From an uncultured Verrucomicrobia subdivision 3 bacterium (GTDB lineage: Bacteria > Verrucomicrobiota > Verrucomicrobiia > Limisphaerales > UBA11358): a stretch of DNA of 64,000 nucleotides. The translations under genes were made by a program, and so were the position numbers. This document shows, piece after piece, positions 43,005-51,592 of the stretch. How positions within the stretch are numbered: the first letter of the stretch is position 1; each line of letters opens with the position of its first letter. The stretch covers positions 1-64,000 of the forward strand of contig CAINLR010000131.1 in the NCBI GenBank assembly GCA_903850425.1, read 5' to 3'. The notes beneath the pieces are model-generated. The model did no database searches. It saw nothing but the letters and a program-made list of their open reading frames with translations, and had not been told where the DNA came from.

Positions 43005-45359
43005 TTATTTTGCCGAAGCCTTGAACGAAATCTCGGTGCTTTGCAACCCCGGCGCAGTCGCCGACAAAATAATTTTGCCCTTCGCGGCCGTCGCCTTCAC
43101 AAACGCTACACCCTCGCCTTGGAACGCGCGGCGTTCGCTCGCTTGAAACGGCTCGTGGCTGATGGTGTCGCCGCTGTCCACGCACGCGATGACGCCGGGG
43201 CCGGAAATTTTGAATGACATCAAATTGTCCGCGCGCGGCACGGTGCTGCCGTCCGCATCCACAACCCGGGCGCGCACGATGGCCACCTCGTCCCACGTTG
43301 GTGAAAGTTTTTTGGTTTCTGAGGACAAAATAATTTTCCTCGCCGCGCCGGCGGTTTTCAATTCATCGGCGGCGACAATTTTTCCGTTTTGATTTTTCGC
43401 CACCGCCTTCAACGTTCCGGCCGCAAATGCAACTTTCCAAATGCGCGGCGACGCATCGCGATTAATTTTTTTCGCACCGAGCGATTTGCCGTTGAGGAAC
43501 AGCTCCACTTCCTCGCAGTTGGAATAAGCCTCCACCGTTTCATCGTGCGGCGCGGGATTGCGCGAGGTCCAATTAGCAAACTCCACCTGCGTGTGCAATT
43601 CCTCGCCGCCGTAGCCGGGATCCGTCGGCATCCGGTCGTCCGGCGCAGTGCGGCGCATGATGCGGACCATCGGCGCATCGCTCCACCAGCTTTGGCGCTC
43701 GAACGACCTCGACTTCACGGCACCCGTGCGGTCGAGCAAACCGGAAGAATGATTCACGACGGGCCAGCGGCGTGATTCGCCGAGATAATCCACGCCGGTC
43801 CAGAGGAATTGCCCGGCGTGCGACGGATTGTCGCGCAGCCAGAGCCACGTCTCCCGATCATGCCGCTGTTCCGTGCCGACAATTTTCCGCGAGGGTTTGG
43901 CCCGTTGCGCGGCGAGCAGTTCATTGTCGCGATAATTTGTGCCGACCACGTCAAGCAAATCCGCGAGGCCGTTGTCGTAATCGTGGCTCACGTTGGGGCG
44001 GAACAACGCCTGGGTGACGGGACGCGTCGGGTCGTTCTCGTGGCAGACTTGCACGAGGTTGCTGGCAATCGGAATCGCTATTTCCGGCTTGGGCGTATCG
44101 TGGATTTCATTGCCGATGGAATAAAGGATCACGCTTGGATGATTGCGGTCGCGGCGCACGGTGTCGGCGGCGTCAATCTTCGACCAGTCATTGAAAAACA
44201 GGTGATAGTCGAAGGGATTTTTGGCGACCGTCCAGCAGTCGAACAATTCGTCCATCACGAGAAAGCCCATGCGATCGCACAAATCCAGAAACTCCGGCGC
44301 GGGTGGATTATGCGCGGTGCGGATGGCGTTCACGCCAAGTTTGCGCAATTCATTCAGGCGCTGCTCCCAAATCGAAAGCGGCACCGCCGCGCCAAATGCG
44401 CCGCCGTCGTGGTGCAGGCAGACGCCGTAGAGCACCACTTTATTACCGTTGAGCACGAAGCCTTGGTTGGCGGTGAATTCAGCCGAGCGGATGCCGAAGG
44501 TGTTTGTCACGCAGTCCAAAACTTTTTTGCCAGCGCGCACTTCGCTGACGATGGAATAAAGCCTGGGGTCGTTCAGCTTCCAAAGCTGCGGATGGGAAAT
44601 GATGATCCGGTCCGAGAGCTTTTCCGAAACCCCGGCGATGATTTCTGCGCCCATCTCGGCGCCCGCGACCGTTGTTCCGTCCGGCGTGACCATCTGTGTC
44701 ACCAGAGAGATTTTGTGTTTGAAAGCGGAAGCATTGGTAATGGTGGTCACAATTTCCACCGTTGCCTGCTTCGCGGAAATTTCCGGCGTGGCAATAAACA
44801 CGCCGTTCTCCGCGATATGAATTGCATCCGTCACCATGAGCCGGACATGCCGGTAAATGCCCGCGCCCGAATACCACCGCGACGCCGGCTGCGCCGACGT
44901 GTCCGCGCGGACGGCGAGGACGTTGTCGTCGCCGAAATTCAAGTGGCCGGTGAGTTCGTAGCTGAAGCTGACGTAACCACTCGGGCGCTGGCCGAGGTGA
45001 AAACCGTTGATCCACACGTCGCTGTTTTGCATCACGCCGTCAAACTCCACTCGCACACGGCTGCCGGAATCACTTTTCGGCAGCGTAAAATGTTTCCGAT
45101 ACCAACCGATGCCGCTGGGCAGAAACGCGCCTGCGCCGCCGGTTTTATTAGTCTCGGCAAACGGACCCTCGATGCTCCAATCATGCGGCACATCCAGTTT
45201 GCGCCAGTTGCCATCGGCAAATTGCGGCTGTTCCGCGCCGGGCGCATCGGTTTTGAGAAAGCGCCAGTCGCGGTCAAAGGATGCAGCATTCGCCAAACCG
45301 ACTGTGGTAGCGAGGGCGAGACAGGCCAAAAGTGCCGCTGTAACTGTTTTAGCTTCCAT
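43005..45359 (-). CDS. Beta-galactosidase-like glycoside hydrolase, GH2 (first)
   Basis: 784 residues, signal peptide (LLACLALATTVGLANA). Domain order: sugar-binding jelly roll (FDRDWRFLK, VPHDWSIEGPF), Ig-like domain, TIM barrel (GVCLHHDGGAFG, AIRTAHNPPAPEFLDLCDRM), DUF4982 and a C-terminal beta domain (GPGVIACVDSGD). Acid/base is Glu418 in SIGNEIHD; the nucleophile is likely Glu497 in VGTEQRHD. Beside GH53 it probably releases galactose from galactan oligosaccharides; beta-glucuronidase or other GH2 specificity cannot be excluded. The next gene starts two bases after its stop. Confidence 0.88.
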   Translation of the reverse strand: MEAKTVTAALLACLALATTVGLANAASFDRDWRFLKTDAPGAEQPQFADGNWRKLDVPHDWSIEGPFAETNKTGGAGAFLPSGIGWYRKHFTLPKSDSGSRVRVEFDGVMQNSDVWINGFHLGQRPSGYVSFSYELTGHLNFGDDNVLAVRADTSAQPASRWYSGAGIYRHVRLMVTDAIHIAENGVFIATPEISAKQATVEIVTTITNASAFKHKISLVTQMVTPDGTTVAGAEMGAEIIAGVSEKLSDRIIISHPQLWKLNDPRLYSIVSEVRAGKKVLDCVTNTFGIRSAEFTANQGFVLNGNKVVLYGVCLHHDGGAFGAAVPLSIWEQRLNELRKLGVNAIRTAHNPPAPEFLDLCDRMGFLVMDELFDCWTVAKNPFDYHLFFNDWSKIDAADTVRRDRNHPSVILYSIGNEIHDTPKPEIAIPIASNLVQVCHENDPTRPVTQALFRPNVSHDYDNGLADLLDVVGTNYRDNELLAAQRAKPSRKIVGTEQRHDRETWLWLRDNPSHAGQFLWTGVDYLGESRRWPVVNHSSGLLDRTGAVKSRSFERQSWWSDAPMVRIMRRTAPDDRMPTDPGYGGEELHTQVEFANWTSRNPAPHDETVEAYSNCEEVELFLNGKSLGAKKINRDASPRIWKVAFAAGTLKAVAKNQNGKIVAADELKTAGAARKIILSSETKKLSPTWDEVAIVRARVVDADGSTVPRADNLMSFKISGPGVIACVDSGDTISHEPFQASERRAFQGEGVAFVKATAAKGKIILSATAPGLQSTEISFKASAK

Positions 45360-45386
45360 AAATTGAATGGTCGCGCCCTGCCCTCA

Positions 45387-48002
45387 TTACGGCTGCGCGG
45401 CAATCTGCGTCTTCGCTGCCTTCAGTCCATCAGCGTGGGCCGTGAGCGTGATTTTACCGGGCGAATTTGCACAGACGATGACGAGCGCAAGACCGTTGTA
45501 GGCATTGCGTTCCTTGGCTTGAAACGATTCGAAGCTGGTGGCGTCGCCGTTGTCCACCGCCACGATTTCGCCCGGTCCTTCGATTTCAAACTGGATGTGA
45601 TTCTTCGAGCGCGGCACGAGTTGGCCTTTGGCGTCGGCCACCGTCACGGTCACATACGACAAATCTTTTCCATCCGCTGTGATTTTTGCGCGGTCGGCTT
45701 TCAGCGTGAGTGCCGATGCCAGGCCGGTGGTGCGCACCACGTCGGTCGCCCATTTTTTGCCGTTCTTGTAGGCGACAACCTTGAGTTCGCCCGGCGCGTA
45801 TTTCACGTCATCCCAGCGCAGGCGATATTCGAACTGGCCTTTCGTTTTCCGACCGAGCGATTTGCCGTTGAGAAATAATTCCGCCGCATCACCGCTCGTA
45901 TAAACATGGACGGGCGTGATCTCGCCCTCGCGGCCCGGCCAGTTCCAATGCGGCAGGATGTGCGCCATCGGGAACTCTGGCCGCCAGTGCGCCTGATAAA
46001 GGTAGTAGCGATCTTTGGGAAAGCCCGCGAGGTCAATGATGCCAAAATAGCTGCTGCGCGACGGCGTGCGGATCTTGCCGATGGCGGCGAGTTCCTTTTC
46101 CGCGCGGGCCTTGTCCTCGGGATTGGAATAGTTGTTCAGGTTGCTCAAGTCCGAGTTGTAAGGCGTCGGCTCGCCGAGGTAATCAAAACCGGTCCAGACA
46201 AATTCGCCCGCGACCGACGGGTTTGCATCCTGGCCCTTGAATTCCGCGTCCGGAGTCGTCGCCCAGGGCGGCGCGTAAAGGTCATAGCTGCTCATCTGAA
46301 AATCCGCCAGTCCCTTGGACTTGTTATCGCTCACGGGGAAAAAATATTCGCCACGCGAACTGATGGTGGACGCCGTCTCGCTGCCAAACAGGGGAATGGT
46401 CGGATTCGCGGCGCGGAATCTGGCATACCCGAACGGTTTGTAGTTGTAGCCGAACACGTCCACGATTTTTTGAAAGCCGTTGAAGCCGGCGTTGGCGTTA
46501 TTGCACGCCGCCGTCACGCCGCGCGTCGGGTCTTCGGAGTGGACGATGTCCGCAAGATCATGCGCGATGTAAAAACGATTCGTGTTGCCCTGCTCGCTAA
46601 TTTCGTTGCCAATGCTCCACAGAATCACGCACGGATGATTCCGGTCGCGGCGAATGAGCATCCGCGTGTCGGCCTCGTGCCAGTCGCCGAAAAGCAGGTG
46701 GTAATCATTCGGCTTCTTCTGCGACCGCCAGCAATCAAATGTCTCATCCATCACCACAAAACCCATTTTATCGCACAGTTCGAGCAGTTCCGGCGCGGGC
46801 GGATTATGGCTGGTGCGGATGGCGTTGCCGCCCATGCCGCGCAAAATTTCCAACTGCCGTTCGAGGCCGCGCGTGTTGACCGCACTGCCGAGCGCGCCCA
46901 GGTCTGCATGATCGCAAACGCCGTTGAGCCGCACGCGTTCGCCGTTCAAAAGAAAACCATTGTCCGCCGTAAATTGAATCGTGCGGATGCCAAACGGCGT
47001 TTCATAAACGTCCACAACTTTTCCGCCCTGCGCAATCGTCGTGACCGCAACGTAGCGGTTCGGATGTTCGACGCCCCACAGTTTCGGGTTGGGAATCATG
47101 ATGGTCTGCGCCGTATCCGTCGTTGCGCCAGCGGCGATCTTAATTCCATCAGTTCCAATTTCAGCGACGGCATTTTTTGATTTCGCGCCGTCGGCCTTGA
47201 GTTCAAAAATCGCCGTCGCCACTTTCACTTCAGCTTCGGCGGCGGAATTGTTATCCACGCTGGTTCGCAGCGAAATGGTCGCGGCATCCTGGCTGACCTG
47301 CGGCGTGGTGATATATGTGCCCCAATGGCCGACGTGGACCGGCGAAGTTTTCGTGAGCCAGACGTTGCGGTAAATGCCGCCGCCCGGATACCAGCGCGAG
47401 GAGTCTTTGGGATTGTCGAGTCGGATGGCGAGCGTGTTCGCGCTGCCGAACTTCACGAACGGCGTCAGGTCCACGCGCCACGACGCGTAACCGTAAGGCC
47501 AGCCGCCGGCGCAATGACCGTTGATCCACACTGTCGCGTAAGCCATCGCGCCGTCCACATCGAGATAAAGCTGCTTGCCCGCGTCGCCCGCCGGCACGTC
47601 GAAGTGCTTGCGATACCACACGACACCGAACCACGGGAGCTTGCCGGTTTCGCCGGGCAACGCCTGTGCGAACGGCCCTTCGATGCCAAAGTCATGCGGC
47701 AGATTTAATTTGCGCCAGCCGCTGTCATCGAAGCCGGTTTGCGCAAAGGAAACGTCATCGCCAAAGTTCTCCGTCGGCCGCGCGAACGGCGCGTTGGTGG
47801 TGAATGCGTTTTGCGTCGGCAAAATCCACGCCCGCGCGGCGGCGTAATCGAGCCTTGTGCCCGCCGCAGGATCGCCTTTGGTGAAGCGCCAGTTGGCATT
47901 CAGCGATTCCTTGACGCGGTTATTTTGCGCCGAAGCGTTGATGGCTGGCAGCACCAAAGCAAAAGCCAGGGCGACGAACGAGAGGGTGGGCGTGAATTTC
48001 AT
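45387..48002 (-). CDS. Beta-galactosidase-like glycoside hydrolase, GH2 (second)
   Basis: 871 residues from MKFTPTLSFV, with a signal peptide (ALAFALVLPAINASAQ). Jelly-roll domain (NANWRFTKGD, LPHDFGIEGPF, WINGHCAGGWPYGYASW), barrel with GVCDHADLGALGSAV and AIRTSHNPPAPELLELCDKM, and C-terminal DUF4982/beta domains. Acid/base is Glu467 in SIGNEISEQ; nucleophile Glu542 in FGSETAS, the classical form. It is a paralogue of the GH2 genes on either side but not a recent copy. Its 5' leader resembles that of the third GH2 gene. Confidence 0.9.
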   Translation of the reverse strand: MKFTPTLSFVALAFALVLPAINASAQNNRVKESLNANWRFTKGDPAAGTRLDYAAARAWILPTQNAFTTNAPFARPTENFGDDVSFAQTGFDDSGWRKLNLPHDFGIEGPFAQALPGETGKLPWFGVVWYRKHFDVPAGDAGKQLYLDVDGAMAYATVWINGHCAGGWPYGYASWRVDLTPFVKFGSANTLAIRLDNPKDSSRWYPGGGIYRNVWLTKTSPVHVGHWGTYITTPQVSQDAATISLRTSVDNNSAAEAEVKVATAIFELKADGAKSKNAVAEIGTDGIKIAAGATTDTAQTIMIPNPKLWGVEHPNRYVAVTTIAQGGKVVDVYETPFGIRTIQFTADNGFLLNGERVRLNGVCDHADLGALGSAVNTRGLERQLEILRGMGGNAIRTSHNPPAPELLELCDKMGFVVMDETFDCWRSQKKPNDYHLLFGDWHEADTRMLIRRDRNHPCVILWSIGNEISEQGNTNRFYIAHDLADIVHSEDPTRGVTAACNNANAGFNGFQKIVDVFGYNYKPFGYARFRAANPTIPLFGSETASTISSRGEYFFPVSDNKSKGLADFQMSSYDLYAPPWATTPDAEFKGQDANPSVAGEFVWTGFDYLGEPTPYNSDLSNLNNYSNPEDKARAEKELAAIGKIRTPSRSSYFGIIDLAGFPKDRYYLYQAHWRPEFPMAHILPHWNWPGREGEITPVHVYTSGDAAELFLNGKSLGRKTKGQFEYRLRWDDVKYAPGELKVVAYKNGKKWATDVVRTTGLASALTLKADRAKITADGKDLSYVTVTVADAKGQLVPRSKNHIQFEIEGPGEIVAVDNGDATSFESFQAKERNAYNGLALVIVCANSPGKITLTAHADGLKAAKTQIAAQP

Positions 48003-48068
48003 GTGGAATTTGACGGCCAGTATCCCGCAAAGGTGACAGCGGCACAAGTCACCCGAACTGTGGATGGC
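48003..48068 (-). promoter_or_regulatory. Leader block shared by two GH2 genes (copy 1)
   Basis: Read on the minus strand, GCCATCCACAGTT is followed by CTGTCACCTTTGCGGGATAC and a CGTCAAA before the ATG. The same blocks in the same order precede the third GH2 gene (50475-50551). This may be a promoter/operator or simply sequence kept from the gene duplication. Confidence 0.45.
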
Positions 48069-48071
48069 CGC

Positions 48072-50474
48072 TTATCGGCTTTGCAAAATCACGCTGGCGG
48101 ATTCCAAGCCGGAAGCCGTGGCTTTCAACGCGATGCTGCCGGAAGTGGTCGTCGTTTGCAGAATGGCCAGTCCTCGGCCTTGAAACGTGCGGTGGGAGTT
48201 CGTCTTGCAATCCTCGACGCTGTTCAAATCGCCGTTGCCGATGCCGATGATGCCGGCCGCACCGGCGATTTCAAACTTCACTTCCACGTCCGCGTTCCGA
48301 ACGCAAACACCGTGTTCGTCAACGATCCGAAATTCAACATGGCTGATATCTTTCCCGTCGGCGTGGAGTTGCGCCGTGTCCGGCAAGAGTTCAATCCTGC
48401 TGGCCGCGCCTGCCGTTTTCAAAAGGTATTCGCAGGCCATGCCACCATTCGAGCGCCCGACGGCTTTGAGCGTGCCCGGCTCGAAAGGCACCGGCCAGCT
48501 CAAGACGCCGCGCACGGCTTCGGAAAGTTTTTTGGTGCCGATGATTTTGTCGTTCAGCAGCAAGGTGACTTCCGGGCAATTGGCGAAACAAAGAACCGTC
48601 ACGGTCGAATTCGTCGGCCAGTTCCAAGTTTCCGCGCCGGCGAAACCGCGTCGTCCGCCGCCGCCGGTGGAAGCACACAGATAAACCATCGGCTGTTCGC
48701 TCCAGAGACTTTGCCGGAACCAGGCGAGCGGTTTTTTGAAACCGCACAGGTCGAACAAGCCCGCGCCGTTGGCGCGATTCGGCCATTCCCGCGCCTCGCC
48801 CAGATAATCAATGCCGGTCCAGAGAAACTGGCCGGCGATAAAAGCGTTGCTCTGCACCGCCAGCCAGGCGGCGTATTGGTGGCTGTTCTCGCTGCCGTAA
48901 ATAATCCGCTGCGGATATTTCCGGTGGTCGTCGGCGTAACGGGCTTCCTGATAATTATAGCCGGCGGCATCGAGTCGTTGCGGCAACCCGACGGCATCGG
49001 ACATGGCCACGGTCGCCAGCGCCGCCGTGACAGGACGCGTGCGGTCCAGGGCTTTCACCGCGGCAATCAGCGGCTCGGCGCACGGCACGAGATTTTCCGC
49101 CGGTGGATTTTCGGGATGATAATTGTCACCCAGCACTGGATGTGAAAACGGATCGTTGGCGTAATCAACTTCGTTGCCGATGCTCCAGAGGATGATGCTG
49201 GGATGATTGCGGTCGCGGCGCACCATATCCGCCACATCCGTGACCGACCATTGCGCAAACAGCTCACCGTAGCCGAAACGGCTGGGCACGCCCGAATTCC
49301 AGCCAGCCACCCATTTGTTTTTGGACGGCGTGAATTCGTCAAACGCCTCGTCCATGACCAGAAAACCCAGCCGGTCGCACAGGTTCAACAGCTCCGGGTC
49401 CGGCGGATTGTGACTGGTGCGGATGGCGTTGACGCCGATTTCCTTCAACAAGCGCAACCGCCGTTCGAGCACTTTGTCCGGGACGGCCGCGCCGAGCGAA
49501 CCGGCGTCGTGATGCAGGCAAACGCCTTTGAGCTTGGTGGGTTTTCCATTGAGAGAAAATCCCTGGTTCGCGTCGAACACGGCACTGCGGATGCCAAACG
49601 GCGTTGCCGTTTCGTCAACAACGACTGCGCCGGTCTTGACCCAGCTTCGCAATGTGTAAAGCGCTGGCGAATCCGGCGACCATAATTGCGGCTGCGAAAT
49701 TTTTATTTCCTGCACCAAAATTTGGGGGGCATTGGTCCCTGCCGATTTGGCCGTCGTCATGCTCGCCACAACTTTTCCGTCCGGTGCAATGATGTCTGAT
49801 TGCAGTGAAACATATTTTGCCGTAGCGAAACTATTTTCAATCGTGGTTGCGATGCGGACGACGGCGGAATCGCTTTTGATTTTGGGCGTCGTCACGGAAG
49901 TGCCCCAGTGCGCGATGTGCAATTTGTCCGTGATGGCGAGCCGGACATTCCGATAAATGCCCGATCCGGTATAGAAACGTGAATCGGCAAAACGCGAATG
50001 ATCCACGCGCACGGCAACGACATTCTCGCCGGAGTCGAATTTCACGAACGGCGTCAGATCGTATTGAAAACTCGAAAATCCAAACGGTCGCGCGCCGACG
50101 AACTGACCGTTGAGCCAGACTTCGGAATGGTCATACACGCCGTCGAATTCAATCGTCACCAGCATCTTTTTCCGCGCCGCGTCGAGCCGGAAATGTTTGC
50201 GATACCAGCCGATGCCGCCGGGCACGAAGCCGTTGCCGCTGCCAAATTCCGCGCTGAACGGCCCCTCGCTGCTCCAATCGTGCGGCACGTTCAGCTTGCG
50301 CCAGTGGCTGTCATTGAACGCCGGCAGCATCGCCGACGCGAAATCGCCCTTGCTGAAAAGCCAGTTGGCGTCGAAATCTTCCGTCACCCGCGCGTCCGCC
50401 GCGGAGGCAAAATTGGCCAGCGCGGTGAAAAGCAGAACCTGGGTCGTCAGGAAAAGAAGGCGGGCGGTTTTCAT
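48072..50474 (-). CDS. Beta-galactosidase-like glycoside hydrolase, GH2 (third)
   Basis: 800 residues from MKTARLLFLT, signal peptide (TQVLLFTALANFASAAD). Jelly roll (DANWLFSKGDF, VPHDWSSEGPF), barrel (GVCLHHDAGSLGAAV, AIRTSHNPPDPELLNLCDRL) and C-terminal domains (EVTLLLNDKIIGTKKL; AAGIIGIGNGD). Acid/base is Glu435 in SIGNEVDYAND; nucleophile Glu529 in YGSENSH. It is the first gene of the long minus-strand block, so the main promoter probably lies in 50475-50589, shared with the divergent uracil-DNA glycosylase gene. Another in-frame ATG (MLHVKPQ) lies seven codons upstream. Confidence 0.9.
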   Translation of the reverse strand: MKTARLLFLTTQVLLFTALANFASAADARVTEDFDANWLFSKGDFASAMLPAFNDSHWRKLNVPHDWSSEGPFSAEFGSGNGFVPGGIGWYRKHFRLDAARKKMLVTIEFDGVYDHSEVWLNGQFVGARPFGFSSFQYDLTPFVKFDSGENVVAVRVDHSRFADSRFYTGSGIYRNVRLAITDKLHIAHWGTSVTTPKIKSDSAVVRIATTIENSFATAKYVSLQSDIIAPDGKVVASMTTAKSAGTNAPQILVQEIKISQPQLWSPDSPALYTLRSWVKTGAVVVDETATPFGIRSAVFDANQGFSLNGKPTKLKGVCLHHDAGSLGAAVPDKVLERRLRLLKEIGVNAIRTSHNPPDPELLNLCDRLGFLVMDEAFDEFTPSKNKWVAGWNSGVPSRFGYGELFAQWSVTDVADMVRRDRNHPSIILWSIGNEVDYANDPFSHPVLGDNYHPENPPAENLVPCAEPLIAAVKALDRTRPVTAALATVAMSDAVGLPQRLDAAGYNYQEARYADDHRKYPQRIIYGSENSHQYAAWLAVQSNAFIAGQFLWTGIDYLGEAREWPNRANGAGLFDLCGFKKPLAWFRQSLWSEQPMVYLCASTGGGGRRGFAGAETWNWPTNSTVTVLCFANCPEVTLLLNDKIIGTKKLSEAVRGVLSWPVPFEPGTLKAVGRSNGGMACEYLLKTAGAASRIELLPDTAQLHADGKDISHVEFRIVDEHGVCVRNADVEVKFEIAGAAGIIGIGNGDLNSVEDCKTNSHRTFQGRGLAILQTTTTSGSIALKATASGLESASVILQSR

Positions 50475-50551
50475 TTGCGGTTTGACGTGCAGCATCCGGC
50501 AAAGGTGACAGAAAGGCAATGGTTCAAACGGTGATTCAAACTGTGGATGGC
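50475..50551 (-). promoter_or_regulatory. Leader block shared by two GH2 genes (copy 2), head of the block
   Basis: GCCATCCACAGTT ... CTGTCACCTTTGCCGGATGC on the minus strand, then CGTCAAA and the start. It matches 48003-48068 apart from a longer middle. As it heads the galactan block and lies between divergent genes, a promoter or regulator site is likely here. Confidence 0.45.
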
Positions 50552-50589
50552 AGATTGCCGCTGTGCCGGGCAATCGTTACGATGATGGC

Positions 50590-51507
50590 ATGTCTGACAG
50601 TTACCAGCAATTGCTCGACGCGACGATCCAGCACGTCGAAGGTTTGAAAGCGCGCGGCGTGCGGCATGTGTCCGTCGCACCGGAAACCTTGCGGGCCTTG
50701 GCGCAGCCCGCGCCGCGCATCGCTGCGCCGCCGCCCGAAGTTCGTAGCCGCCGACGTGAGGAGGCTCCAGCATTTCAGCCTCCGGCCGCCACCCCCCCCG
50801 CGCAAAAAATTAGTCCGAGCCTCCTCACGTCGGCTGCCACCCAAATCAGTCCGCCATCGGCAGCGGCTCCGCTCAGTTCCGAAGCCAAAATCGTCGCGTT
50901 TGCCGCGCTGCGCGAACGCGCGCTGGCGTGCGTAAAATGTCCGAACCTCGCCGCCTCGCGCCAGAACGTGGTGTTTGGTGTGGGCAGTATTGATGCGCAG
51001 TTGATGTTTGTGGGTGAAGCGCCGGGCGCGGATGAAGATGAACAAGGCGAACCGTTCGTTGGTAAAGCCGGGCAGTTGCTCACAAAAATTATCCAGGCCA
51101 CCGGGCTTTCGCGCGCGGATGTTTACATCGCGAATATTTTAAAATGCCGCCCCGACACACCCGGTCAGTCTGCCGGCAATCGCAAACCCACGCCGGAAGA
51201 GATGCAGACCTGCATTCCTTATCTGCACGAGCAGATTGATTTGATCCAGCCCAAAGTCATCGTGGCCCTCGGCGCGACGGCGGTGGAAGGCTTGCTTGGC
51301 AAAACCGTCGGCATCACGAAGCTGCGCGGCCACTGGCAGACTTATCGCGGCACGCCGCTGATGCCGACGTATCATCCGGCCTATCTGCTGCGCAACCAGT
51401 CGTTGAGCGAAAAGCGCCGCGTCTGGGAGGACATGCTGGCCGCGATGGAAAAACTCGGCCTGCCCATCAGCGAGAAGCAGCGGAATTTCTTTTTGAAGGC
51501 GTCGTGA
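50590..51507 (+). CDS. Type-4 uracil-DNA glycosylase (Fe-S)
   Basis: 305 residues from MSDSYQQLLD. The core has CVKCPNLAASRQNVVFG with two cluster cysteines, the active-site loop FVGEAPGADEDEQGEPFVGKAG, ANILKCRPD with another cysteine, and the C-terminal LMPTYHPAYLLR. These enzymes excise uracil from deaminated DNA and carry a [4Fe-4S] cluster. Residues about 52-84, before the core, are encoded by a palindromic repeat inserted in frame. The gene diverges from the galactan block; the two starts are 115 bp apart. Confidence 0.92.
   Translation: MSDSYQQLLDATIQHVEGLKARGVRHVSVAPETLRALAQPAPRIAAPPPEVRSRRREEAPAFQPPAATPPAQKISPSLLTSAATQISPPSAAAPLSSEAKIVAFAALRERALACVKCPNLAASRQNVVFGVGSIDAQLMFVGEAPGADEDEQGEPFVGKAGQLLTKIIQATGLSRADVYIANILKCRPDTPGQSAGNRKPTPEEMQTCIPYLHEQIDLIQPKVIVALGATAVEGLLGKTVGITKLRGHWQTYRGTPLMPTYHPAYLLRNQSLSEKRRVWEDMLAAMEKLGLPISEKQRNFFLKAS
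50744..50840. repeat. Palindromic element inserted in frame in the uracil-DNA glycosylase gene
   Basis: Near-complementary 24-bp arms: GTAGCCGCCGACGTGAGGAG followed by GCTC (50744-50767), and GAGCCTCCTCACGTCGGCTG followed by CCAC (50817-50840), around a 49-bp loop. The frame stays open across it, adding about 33 residues (RSRRREEAP ... SLLTSAATQ) to the flexible N-terminal extension. Confidence 0.78.
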
Positions 51508-51592
51508 CTTTTGGTTTGGGCGGATATTCCAAGCCGTTCCGTGACTCAAGCCTGCTGGCTTGGTCCAATGGCTGGCACGGCACAAAAACTGA

